Source of the DNA: Tautonia sociabilis
GTDB lineage: Bacteria > Planctomycetota > Planctomycetia > Isosphaerales > Isosphaeraceae
Assembly (NCBI RefSeq): GCF_003977685.1
Contig: NZ_RYZH01000004.1
Coordinates: 62,001 to 126,000, forward strand
Length of the DNA stretch: 64,000 nucleotides
Direction of reading: 5' to 3'
The notes beneath the pieces were generated by a model that was not told the origin of the DNA, ran no database searches, and saw nothing but the letters and a program-made list of their open reading frames with translations. Of the stretch, positions 42,759-50,337 are shown in pieces. A program made the position numbers and the translations under genes. How positions within the stretch are numbered: position 1 is the stretch's first letter; every line of letters begins with the position of its first letter.

Positions 42759-44174
42759 TCAGAGCTCCCAGACCCGTCGGCCGCCGAGGTACATGGAGAG
42801 GACGCCGTCCTGGCTGACCTTCAGGACGGGGCCGTGGTAGCTGGCGGCCAGCGCGGCGACGGTGCGGGCCCCCTCGGAGGCCCGGGCGGCGAGGATCGCC
42901 TCGGGGGTGATGCGGAGGATGGCGCCGAAGGCCAGGAGGTTGCCTCGGCGGTCGACCACGACGGCGCCGTCGACGCCGGCCAGGGCCTCCAGGACGGAGG
43001 CGTCGAGGTCGGCGATCCTCCGGCTGAAGATCAGGTGGTGCAGGGCGCGCTTGGCCATGCGGGGGGGGAGGTGGTCGGTTTCGCTGGGGACGTCGGGATC
43101 CGGGGCGAGGTGGTCCTCGATGCGATCGCCGGGGGCGACGAGCTGGGGGAGGGACTCCTCGGGGTCCCGGAGCAGGACGATCAGGGCGCCGACGCGGTCC
43201 TCGGAGAGGTTCATCGCCGCCTGGAAGAGCCGGGAGGCGAGGCCGGGGGGGGCGGCGTCGCCGACGGCCCGGCACCAGGCGTCGAACTTGCTGGGGACGT
43301 CCATCAGGCGCCATCGGGCGTTGCTGAAGGCGAAGGAGAGGGTGCCGCCGGCGAAGACCTTGATTTCCTGAGAGGGGGTGAGCACCAGGCCGACGTGGTC
43401 GCCGGTGCGGGTGGCCCGGGCGTGGTGCTCGTAGCGCCGGGGGCAGGGGGCGGACAGGGGGGCGTGCCCCTGGACGCGCTCGGTCCAGCGGCCGATGTCG
43501 ACGGCCCAGGCCAGGTCGCCGCGATGGTCGACGACGAAGACGGTGCGGAGGCCGTCGCAGAGGCGGTGGATGATCTTGATCGAGGTGAGGCGGACGTTGT
43601 AGCGGGGGGCGTCGGGCGGGTTGGTGCGGTCGGGGAAGGCGGGGTCGTGCTCGGTGCCCAGCAGCAGGGCGCCGGAGGAGACGCGGCGGTCCTCGTAGGT
43701 GGAGAGGGCGGCCATCCGCATGGCCTCCATCGCCACCGGGAGGCGCATGGGGGAGGGGGGGTCGAGGAACTCGGTGACGATGACGTCTTCGAGGGCGTAG
43801 TCGAACAGCTCGGTGCGGTCGATGGCATCGGCGCCGATGAGGGTGCGGAAGCGGAGGTCTAGGACGCGGGCGATGGTTTCGACGAGCTTGCGCTCGGAGG
43901 CCAGCAGCGGGACCGGGCTGACGGGCTGGAAGCTGTAGCGGGAGCCGAACCAGTCGATGATCAGGTCGATGCCGTCCGGGTCCCCCTGGATGGTGTAATT
44001 GGGGCGGTCGATCCGGCCTTCGAAGTGGATCGGGCTGCGATCCCCCTCGAGGTGGAGCCGGGCGTCGGGGAAGAAGTGGTCGAGTTGCTGGCGGAGCAGG
44101 GAGTGGTACAAACCGACCAGCCGGGAATTGGAGCGGAACGGGCGGTCATGGCCCGGGGCCATCGGCTCTCGCAT
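42759..44174 (-). CDS. DAC (DisA-N-like) domain protein with a sensor-like N-terminal domain and degenerate active site
   Basis: The 471-residue protein ends with a diadenylate cyclase (DAC) fold (about 355-471). It keeps the DGA motif in VDGAVVVDRRGNLLAFGAI, but the catalytic GTRHRAA motif is EGARTVAALAA here and the later SEE-type motif is VSQDG. The first 330 residues resemble the DACNV-type sensor region found before DAC domains in nucleotide-signalling proteins, with TIQGDPDGIDLIIDWFGSRY and VFVVDHRGDLAWAVDIGRW. A c-di-AMP synthase is therefore unlikely; ligand binding or a pseudoenzyme role fits better. The ATG at 44174 follows AGGGGGA at nine bases. DACNV naming is from memory of the family and is the weaker claim. 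Confidence 0.68.
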   Translation of the reverse strand: MREPMAPGHDRPFRSNSRLVGLYHSLLRQQLDHFFPDARLHLEGDRSPIHFEGRIDRPNYTIQGDPDGIDLIIDWFGSRYSFQPVSPVPLLASERKLVETIARVLDLRFRTLIGADAIDRTELFDYALEDVIVTEFLDPPSPMRLPVAMEAMRMAALSTYEDRRVSSGALLLGTEHDPAFPDRTNPPDAPRYNVRLTSIKIIHRLCDGLRTVFVVDHRGDLAWAVDIGRWTERVQGHAPLSAPCPRRYEHHARATRTGDHVGLVLTPSQEIKVFAGGTLSFAFSNARWRLMDVPSKFDAWCRAVGDAAPPGLASRLFQAAMNLSEDRVGALIVLLRDPEESLPQLVAPGDRIEDHLAPDPDVPSETDHLPPRMAKRALHHLIFSRRIADLDASVLEALAGVDGAVVVDRRGNLLAFGAILRITPEAILAARASEGARTVAALAASYHGPVLKVSQDGVLSMYLGGRRVWEL

Positions 44175-44532
44175 CGACGGGCGTCCCCCTGCGCTCGGTC
44201 GGTTCGACTCGGCTCGCCTCGATCCGGTCGGCCCGGCCGCGGTCCCGATCGGTTGGGTCGGGCGTCGCATTATACCGGGGAGGGAGCGTCTCGTCGGGGC
44301 CGATCGTCGGGGTCGGGGCAAGGATCTCGATCTCGGGGGCGAATCGGCGGGAGGCGGTCGAGATCGAGCAGGCTCAGCGAACCCGGCCGCCGAGCAACGG
44401 CCCTGGAGGTCACCCGAACCCCCCTCGGGAGGGGGCCTCGGGGGGTCTTCCACCCGAGTCGGTGCCGACGATCGGACGGGTTCCGCGGACGGACCCCGAG
44501 CACCTGGACCCCGGCCGCCCGCCCGGGAGGGG
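44175..44532. other. Spacer with hairpin element copy C
   Basis: This 358-base spacer between the DAC-like gene and the upstream response regulator gene contains copy C of the intergenic element. No gene is supported. Confidence 0.5.
44445..44516 (+). repeat. Intergenic hairpin element, copy C
   Basis: This is the most diverged copy, about 80% identical to copy A over the core by eye. The right arm CGGACCCCGAG is intact; the left arm GACGGGTTCCG pairs with it only in part. Confidence 0.5.
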
Positions 44533-45315
44533 TTAGTGGGCGTCGTCGGTGTCCGAGTCGTCGGGCAGGGGGGAGGAGTGGTGGCAGATCAGTTCGAGGC
44601 GGCCGCCGTCGTGGCGGGGCTCGAAGCGGTCGAGGCCGGAGCAGGGGGGGATGGGGTCCTGGGAGAGCCAGCCGGAGCGGTCCTCGACGGAGACGACGAC
44701 GCGGCTGCGCTCCAGGCGGTAGGAGACGGTGGCGATGGGGCCGGGCTCGGCCTCGTGCTGTCGTCCCCAGGAGGAGGCGGAGGACCAGAGGTCGCGCAGG
44801 GCGGAGGTGATGCCGCAGAGGGCCTCGTCTCCCAGGGGGGTCCAGGCTCGGAGCAGGCTGCGGAGCCGGGAGAGTTCGCGGAGGGGCTCCAGCGGGTCGC
44901 GGAGGTCGAAGGCGAAGCGGCCCTCGGCGGGGCGTCGGCCGACGTCCTGGCGCCAGGCGTCGGCGGCGGCCAGGGCGCGGAAGACCTGGTCGGGGGTGTA
45001 GGGCTTGGGGACGAAGTCGTTGGCGCCGGCGGCGTAGGAGCGGGCCTCGTTCTCCTCGACCCGGGCGGCGGAGACGACGATGACGGGGATGAGGGTCGTC
45101 TCCCTGGCGGCCTTGATGGCCTGACAGACCTCGAAGCCGCTGAGGTCCGGCAGCATGAGGTCCAGCAGCACGACGTCGGGGCGGCCGGAGCCGAGGCGGT
45201 CGAGCGCCTCGATCCCGCCGAGGGCCGACTCGGTGTGGTAGCCTCGCATCCGGACCAGCATCGACAGCAGGCTGTTGGCGTCGGGCTCGTCTTCGACGAT
45301 CAGGGCGGTCGGCAT
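44533..45315 (-). CDS. Response regulator with C-terminal domain of uncertain type
   Basis: The 260-residue protein has a receiver domain (1-125) with the acidic pocket VEDEP, phospho-acceptor Asp52 in VVLLDLMLPDLSGFE, VVSAAR (Thr/Ser) and KPYTPDQV (Lys). The C-terminal part (about 140-260) has no helix-turn-helix. Its block TVSYRLERSRVVVSVEDRSG is weakly like a GHKL/HATPase strand, but key ATP motifs are missing. The ATG at 45315 is preferred to the TTG at 45318. It lies 91 bases after the hybrid histidine kinase gene in the same direction. Confidence 0.85.
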   Translation of the reverse strand: MPTALIVEDEPDANSLLSMLVRMRGYHTESALGGIEALDRLGSGRPDVVLLDLMLPDLSGFEVCQAIKAARETTLIPVIVVSAARVEENEARSYAAGANDFVPKPYTPDQVFRALAAADAWRQDVGRRPAEGRFAFDLRDPLEPLRELSRLRSLLRAWTPLGDEALCGITSALRDLWSSASSWGRQHEAEPGPIATVSYRLERSRVVVSVEDRSGWLSQDPIPPCSGLDRFEPRHDGGRLELICHHSSPLPDDSDTDDAH

Positions 45316-45406
45316 CAAGCGGTCCCCGCGGGGGCGAGACGGAGAGGGCCGGGCTCCTGGTCGGGGGATCGGGCCGCGCCGGCGGGTCGATTCCGTCGCG
45401 GATATT

Positions 45407-46624
45407 TTACCCCGTCGGGGGGCGATCGGACAGCGGGGGGCCGGATCCGGTCGGGGGGCGGCGGGGGAGTGTGACGACCAGGGTGGTCCCTCGGCCGGGG
45501 ATGCTGTGCGCCGCCACTCGGCCGCCGTGCAGCTCGACGAATTTCTTGACCAGGCTCAGCCCCAGCCCCAGCCCGCGCTTCTGGAACCCGAAGTCGCCGG
45601 AGGAATGGTAGGTCGGATCGAACTCGGTGAAGAACGGCTCGAAGAGGCGGGCCAGGGCGCGGGGCTCGATGCCGACGCCGTGATCGATGACCCGGATCAC
45701 CGCGCCTGCCTCGGGGCCGGGCTCGGCGACCAGCTCGATCAGGCCGCCGTCGGGGGTGAACTTGATGGCGTTGGTCAGCAGGTTCACCAGGGTGTCCCGG
45801 ACCTTGTCCGGGTCGAGCTCGAAGCGCCCCAGCTCGGGGTCGATCCGGCATTGCAGCCGCTGGGAGCGGGCCAGGACGAAGGGGGAAACCTGGTCGGCCA
45901 CCTGGGCCAGCAGCGCCGGCAGGTCGACCGGAGCCAGGCGGAGGGAGAGCCGGAAGCCGGAGGCGGACATCAGTTTTAGCGTGTCGGCCACCAGGCGGGC
46001 CAGGCGCCGGGCCCCCTCGGAGAGCTTCTCCAGCAGCTCGGCCTCGACCGGGTCGCGGTCGGGGTTCATCAGCCGGATCAGCTCGCTCATGCCGTGGACC
46101 AGCGTGATCGGCGTGTTGAACTCGTGGCTGGCGACCTCGAGGAAGGCCCCTTTCAGCTCGTTGAGGTCGCTTAGCTCCCGGTTGGCCTGGGTGAGGCGAT
46201 CGTTGGCGGCGCGGAGTTCCTCGACCAGGCGGCGGCGGTCGGCGATCAGGTCGTGCTGGGCCACGGCGGCGTCGAGGACCGCCTCGAGTTCCTCGGGGTC
46301 CCAGGGCTTCAGGAGGAACCGGAAGATCTCCCCCCGGTTGACGGCGTTGATCACCGCGCCGATCTCGGCGTAGCCGGTGAAGAGGATGCGGATGGCATCT
46401 GGGGCGATGGCCCGGGCTCGGGCGAGGAAGGAGTCGCCGGTCATGCCCGGCATGCGCTGGTCGGAGAGGATCACGTCGACGTCGGCTCCCCGCTCCAGGA
46501 TCGCCAGCGCCTGCTCGCCGCTGGTGGCGGTGAGCACCTCGAAGCGGCGGCGGAGCAGGCCGGAGAGGCTCTCCAGCAGGCTCGGCTCGTCGTCGACGAT
46601 GAGCAGGGTGTGGCGGCGGTCCAT
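45407..46624 (-). CDS. Hybrid sensor: N-terminal receiver plus histidine kinase
   Basis: The 405-residue protein starts with a receiver domain (1-125) with Asp55 in VDVILSDQRMPGMTG, of the kind fused to RpfG-like outputs. A coiled coil follows (about 130-165), then a HisKA domain with the phosphorylated His in VASHEFNTPITL, and a HATPase with NLLTNAIKFTPDGG, IDHGVGIEPRAL and KRGLGLGLSLV. There is no membrane segment. It may therefore take its input from phosphotransfer to the receiver rather than a ligand. It lies between two response-regulator genes reading the same way. The tail is Pro-rich. Confidence 0.92.
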   Translation of the reverse strand: MDRRHTLLIVDDEPSLLESLSGLLRRRFEVLTATSGEQALAILERGADVDVILSDQRMPGMTGDSFLARARAIAPDAIRILFTGYAEIGAVINAVNRGEIFRFLLKPWDPEELEAVLDAAVAQHDLIADRRRLVEELRAANDRLTQANRELSDLNELKGAFLEVASHEFNTPITLVHGMSELIRLMNPDRDPVEAELLEKLSEGARRLARLVADTLKLMSASGFRLSLRLAPVDLPALLAQVADQVSPFVLARSQRLQCRIDPELGRFELDPDKVRDTLVNLLTNAIKFTPDGGLIELVAEPGPEAGAVIRVIDHGVGIEPRALARLFEPFFTEFDPTYHSSGDFGFQKRGLGLGLSLVKKFVELHGGRVAAHSIPGRGTTLVVTLPRRPPTGSGPPLSDRPPTG

Positions 46625-46710
46625 GGGGGGCGTCGGGCGGAGATCGGGGGGAGAGGCCCGCCAGAGGGACCGGGCCGTGGCGTGTCGACTCCAATCGCGT
46701 CGGAATCGGA

Positions 46711-47250
46711 TCAGTCGGTCCCGGCTTCCTCGGACGTCGGGGGATCGGCGGCCGAGGCCGGGGAGGAGGCGGGGGGCGTCCCGCCGAGCCGACGCACCTG
46801 ACCCTCCAGGCAGGTGACCCGAGCGTTCAGGGCCTGCAGCTCCCGCTGGAGTCGAAGGCGCTCGGCCTCGATGGCGACGAGGCGGTCGTACTCGGCGGCG
46901 GCGGAGCGGACGGCCTCAAGCAACTCCTCCGGCTGCCAGGGCTTGCGGAGAAACTGGTAGATGTGGCCCTGGTTGATCGCCGCGATGATTGATTCCAGGT
47001 CGGCGAAGCCGGTGTAGAGCATCCGGATCGCCTGGGGCATGCGGTCTTGGGCTCGGGTGAGCAGCTCGACGCCCGTGATGCGGGGCATCCGCTGGTCGGT
47101 CATGATGATGTGGACCTCCTCCTCGCGGAGCAGCCGCAGCCCTTCCTCGGCGCCGTGGGCCTTCAGGACGCGGAACTCGCGGCGGAGCAGGTCGTGGACC
47201 GAGTCGCAGACGTCCGGTTCGTCGTCGACGACCAGCAGGCAGTGCTTCAT
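46711..47250 (-). CDS. Response regulator with short helical tail
   Basis: The 179-residue protein has a full receiver domain with VVDDEP, phospho-acceptor Asp52 in HIIMTDQRMPRITG, the YTGFAD switch and FLRKPWQPEEL (Lys). A coiled coil (about 130-160, ERLRLQRELQALNARV) and a Pro/Ser tail follow; no output domain is visible. It starts a leftward two-component group (this gene, the REC-histidine kinase, the second response regulator). The start at 47250 gives MKHCLLVVDDEP, so the upstream extension is not used. Confidence 0.9.
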   Translation of the reverse strand: MKHCLLVVDDEPDVCDSVHDLLRREFRVLKAHGAEEGLRLLREEEVHIIMTDQRMPRITGVELLTRAQDRMPQAIRMLYTGFADLESIIAAINQGHIYQFLRKPWQPEELLEAVRSAAAEYDRLVAIEAERLRLQRELQALNARVTCLEGQVRRLGGTPPASSPASAADPPTSEEAGTD

Positions 47251-47352
47251 GTCGGTGGCTCGGGGAATCGGGCCGATCCGGCCGGTCGGTCGGGAGGAGG
47301 ATGGAGTCCAGCCTACCACAGGCGACGGCCCGAGTCGAACCGCCCCCCCGGC

Positions 47353-48189
47353 TCAGCCCGACGAGGGGGCCGGGGCGGTGTCGGCGAAGCGTCCCCGGGG
47401 CAGGCGGGACAGCCAGGCCCAGCCGAGCAGGCCGATCGCCAGCAGCAGGAGGCTACCGTTCTGCGAGACGGTCATGCCGGCGAAGAACACCCCCTCGTCG
47501 TCTCGGAGGCGCTCGATCAGGAACCGGGTGATCGGGTAGGTGACCAACAGCAGGGCCATGACCTCGCCGTCCCGGCGCCGCAGGGGAAAATAGGCCAGCA
47601 GCAGGGCCGTGAGGATCAGGCCGTCGATCGCCGAGTAGAGCTGGGTGGGGTGCACCGGCAGCGACCGGGGGGCGTCGGACCCGATCAGGCCGGAGTGGAC
47701 CTGGTCGCTCCAGGGCAGGGTGCCTCGGGGGAAGGTGACGGCCCAGGGCAGGTCGCAGGTGTCTCCGTAGCAGCAGCCGTTGAGGAAGCAGCCGATCCGT
47801 CCCAGCGCCACGCCGACGGCCATGGCCGGTGCCGCGACGTCGAGCATCGGCCGGAACGGGAACCGGCGGACCCTCCAGAACAGGACGAACGCCGCCGCCG
47901 CTCCGATCAGGCTGCCGTAGAGGACGATCCCCCCTTCCCAGACCTTGAAGGCGTCCCAGAAGGAGTCGATCGCCTCGCGGTGCTGGAGGACGTAGAACCC
48001 CCGGGCGCCGATCAGGCCGCCGACGATCAGCCAGATGGCCAGGTCGAAGACGTCGTTGGGGTCGACCTTCGACCGCCGGGCCAGCCAGGCGGCCAGGTTC
48101 ATCGCCGCGAGGAAGGCGAGGAAGAGCATCAGGCCGAAGCCGTGGATGCGGATGGCAGTGCCGGGGATCTCGTACAGGACCTGGAGCAT
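47353..48189 (-). CDS. lgt: Prolipoprotein diacylglyceryl transferase Lgt
   Basis: The 278-residue integral membrane enzyme moves a diacylglyceryl group from phosphatidylglycerol to the lipobox cysteine of prolipoproteins. It has about seven transmembrane helices. Landmarks are IRIHGFGLMLFLAF, VGGLIGARGFYVLQH, VWEGGIVLYGSLIGA, the GRIGCFLNGCCYG version of the active-site loop common outside proteobacteria, and HPTQLYSAIDGLIL. The ATG at 48189 gives MLQVLYEIPGTAIRIHG, a normal start. Confidence 0.94.
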   Translation of the reverse strand: MLQVLYEIPGTAIRIHGFGLMLFLAFLAAMNLAAWLARRSKVDPNDVFDLAIWLIVGGLIGARGFYVLQHREAIDSFWDAFKVWEGGIVLYGSLIGAAAAFVLFWRVRRFPFRPMLDVAAPAMAVGVALGRIGCFLNGCCYGDTCDLPWAVTFPRGTLPWSDQVHSGLIGSDAPRSLPVHPTQLYSAIDGLILTALLLAYFPLRRRDGEVMALLLVTYPITRFLIERLRDDEGVFFAGMTVSQNGSLLLLAIGLLGWAWLSRLPRGRFADTAPAPSSG

Positions 48190-48380
48190 GCCGGCGGCCC
48201 GAGGGGGGAGAGGGAGGACGTGAGACGGGTGCGAGCGATCGGCTCCGAAGCGGTCGCCGGCCGGGAGCCGGAGGGCGGGACGGGGATCGAGCAGGGGGCC
48301 GGGATCGCTTCCCGGCGGTCTTCCCTCCTCGGCCATCGGGCCCGAGCCTTCCGCCGACAGGCCGGCCGGTTTGCCGATCA

Positions 48381-48405
48381 AACCGAACCGAACCGAACCG
48401 AACCG
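48381..48405 (+). repeat. AACCG pentamer array after panD
   Basis: Five perfect AACCG units are followed by one AGCCG. The array lies just downstream of the panD stop codon and 190 bases before lgt. Confidence 0.85.
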
Positions 48406-48418
48406 AGCCGGCCGGCAT

Positions 48419-48811
48419 TCAGCGGGCGGCGGCGGCCCGGGGGAGGTACTGATCGTCGAGCCGCTCGATGATCCGGTTCTGGGCGTCGAGGGCGACGACG
48501 CGGGGGTGGTGCGCCTCGACCTCGTCGGGTTCCAGCAGGGCGAAGGCCATGACGATCAGCCGGTCTCCCGGGGTGCCGAGGCGGGCCATCGAGCCGTTGA
48601 GCTCGACCTGGCGGGCGCCGGGCTCGCCGGGGATGGCGTAGGTCTCGGCTCGGGCGCCGGTGGACATGTTGCTGATGAGGATCGACTCATAGGGCAGGAT
48701 GCCGACGGCGTCCATCAGCTCGGGGTCGAGCGTCAGGCTGCCATGGTAGTGCAGGGCGCAGCCGGTGACGGCGGCCTGGTGCAGCTTGCCCTTGAGCAGC
48801 TTCACGTGCAT
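48419..48811 (-). CDS. panD: Aspartate 1-decarboxylase PanD
   Basis: The 130-residue proenzyme makes beta-alanine for pantothenate and CoA. It self-cleaves between Gly24 and Ser25 in LHYHGSLTLD to form a pyruvoyl group. GARAETYAI, the GSMARL loop and DRLIVMAFA also match. It starts 21 bases after the panC stop, so the two genes form a panC-panD operon. Confidence 0.96.
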   Translation of the reverse strand: MHVKLLKGKLHQAAVTGCALHYHGSLTLDPELMDAVGILPYESILISNMSTGARAETYAIPGEPGARQVELNGSMARLGTPGDRLIVMAFALLEPDEVEAHHPRVVALDAQNRIIERLDDQYLPRAAAAR

Positions 48812-48832
48812 GGGCGGTGGGACCTTCCGTCG

Positions 48833-49699
48833 TTAGGTCGGCAGCAGCCGATTGTCGATCAACCGGGCCGGGCCGATGCGGGCGGCCACCAGCGCCACGG
48901 CTCCCCGGCCGGGGGAGAGCTCGGCCAGGGGCTCGAGCGACTGGGCGTCGGCGACCTCGGCGTAGTCGAGCCGGGCCAGGGCTTCCGATTCTATCGTCCG
49001 GGCCAGATCCTGTCGAACCCGGTCGGCCGAGCGCTCGCCGGCGGCCACCGCCTCGGCGGCCCGGTTCAGGGCTCGGGAGAGGACCGTGGCGGCCCGGCGC
49101 TGCTCGGCGGAGAGATAGCGGTTGCGGCTGCTCATGGCCAGGCCGTCGGGCTCTCGGACGGTCTCGACCGGCAGCAGCTCCACGGGGAAATCCAGGTCGT
49201 CGACCATCCGGCGGATCACGGCCAGTTGCTGGTAATCCTTCAGGCCGAAGGCGGCCCGATCCGGCTGGACAATATGGAAGAGCTTGGCCACCACGGTCGT
49301 CACGCCCCGGAAGTGGGTCGGCCGGGACCTCCCCTCCAGCACCGAGGACAGGCCGGGGACCTCGACGAAGGTGGCGACGGGCCCCCGGGGGTACATCTCG
49401 GCGACGGTCGGCTCGAAGATCAGGTCGACGCCGGCCGAGGAGCATCGGGAGTGATCCTCCTCGGGGGTGCGGGGGTACTTCGCGTAGTCCTCGGTCGGGC
49501 CGAATTGCGTCGGGTTGACGAAGATCGACGCGACGAGGAAGCCGCATCGGGATCGGCACTCCTCCATCAGCCGGACGTGGCCGTCGTGGAGGGCCCCCAT
49601 CGTGGGGACGAAACCGATCGACTTCCCCTCGGCTCGGGCCCCGGCGATGAGGCGCCGGCACTCGGCGATCGTCTCGACGACGGGGGGAGAGGGGTTCAT
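48833..49699 (-). CDS. panC: Pantothenate synthetase PanC
   Basis: The 288-residue enzyme joins beta-alanine and pantoate with ATP. Signatures are GFVPTMGALHDGHVRL, VASIFVNPTQFGPTEDYAKYPR, VAKLFHIVQPDRAAFGLKD and SSRNRYLS. It is followed 21 bases later by panD, so the product of PanD feeds its reaction directly. A 2Fe-2S protein gene lies 93 bases upstream in the same direction. Confidence 0.96.
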   Translation of the reverse strand: MNPSPPVVETIAECRRLIAGARAEGKSIGFVPTMGALHDGHVRLMEECRSRCGFLVASIFVNPTQFGPTEDYAKYPRTPEEDHSRCSSAGVDLIFEPTVAEMYPRGPVATFVEVPGLSSVLEGRSRPTHFRGVTTVVAKLFHIVQPDRAAFGLKDYQQLAVIRRMVDDLDFPVELLPVETVREPDGLAMSSRNRYLSAEQRRAATVLSRALNRAAEAVAAGERSADRVRQDLARTIESEALARLDYAEVADAQSLEPLAELSPGRGAVALVAARIGPARLIDNRLLPT

Positions 49700-49792
49700 G
49701 GATCACGGGCTCCGGGAGGCAGGGGAGGGGGGAGCGGCTCGTCGCCGCGCCGCTCCGCTCTCCGGCAGAGGGGGAGAGGGCCCGGGGGACGG

Positions 49793-50143
49793 TCAGGCCC
49801 GGTGCGGGCAGTCGGGGTTGTTCAGACAGTCGTCGGGGATGAGCAGATCCTCGAGGATGCGGCCATGCACGAGAGTCTGCTCGACGATCCGGGGCACGTC
49901 CTGCTCGGTGACTCGGCCGTACCAGACGTTCCTCGGGTAGATGACGACGACGGGGCCGTGCTCGCACTGGTCGAGGCAGCCGGCGTGGTTGGCTCGAGCG
50001 GAACGGGCGAGGCCGGCGCGCTTGAGGGCCTTCTTGAAGGCGTCCCGCAGGGCGCCGGAGGCCTCGGGGTCGCAGCAGCCTCGGCGGTGGCCGGGGTCTC
50101 GGACGTTGCCGCAGATGAAGACGTGGTGCTCGAAGGCGGGCAT
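49793..50143 (-). CDS. (2Fe-2S) thioredoxin-like ferredoxin
   Basis: The 116-residue protein is a small 2Fe-2S protein of the thioredoxin-like ferredoxin family. The cysteine pattern is FICGNVRDPGHRRGCC early and CLDQCEHGPVVVIYP later, followed by WYGRVTEQDVPRIVEQ. The partner is unknown. The gene is divergent from the PAS histidine kinase, sharing the spacer that carries the poly-G run. Confidence 0.88.
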   Translation of the reverse strand: MPAFEHHVFICGNVRDPGHRRGCCDPEASGALRDAFKKALKRAGLARSARANHAGCLDQCEHGPVVVIYPRNVWYGRVTEQDVPRIVEQTLVHGRILEDLLIPDDCLNNPDCPHRA

Positions 50144-50202
50144 GGGCGGGGCGGGCCTCGGGCGGGGCGAACCGGGGCGATCGGGCGGCGAGTTCGAATT
50201 CG

Positions 50203-50233
50203 TTGGGGAATCGCCCGACGCGATCCGTATACT
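50203..50233 (+). promoter_or_regulatory. Candidate promoter of the PAS histidine kinase
   Basis: TTGGGG (50203-50208) and TATACT (50228-50233) are 19 bases apart in a less GC-rich patch. A start near 50240 would place the poly-G run inside the 5' leader of the kinase mRNA. Confidence 0.35.
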
Positions 50234-50291
50234 TCCCTTAATGGTGGGGCCGGGGAGCCGATCGGGTCAAGGTCGGGCCGCACGCAGTGGC

Positions 50292-50317
50292 GGGGGGGGG
50301 GGGGGGGGGGGGGGGGG
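50292..50317 (+). repeat. Homopolymer run of 26 G in the leader of the histidine kinase gene
   Basis: An unbroken run of 26 G ends 20 bases before the ATG at 50338. If translation began at the GTG at 50287, the run would encode a Gly stretch and its length would decide the frame. If it begins at 50338, the run is in the leader and could alter transcription or mRNA structure. The length may also be an assembly artefact. Confidence 0.85.
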
Positions 50318-50337
50318 AGTGCCTCGGCCCGTATACG

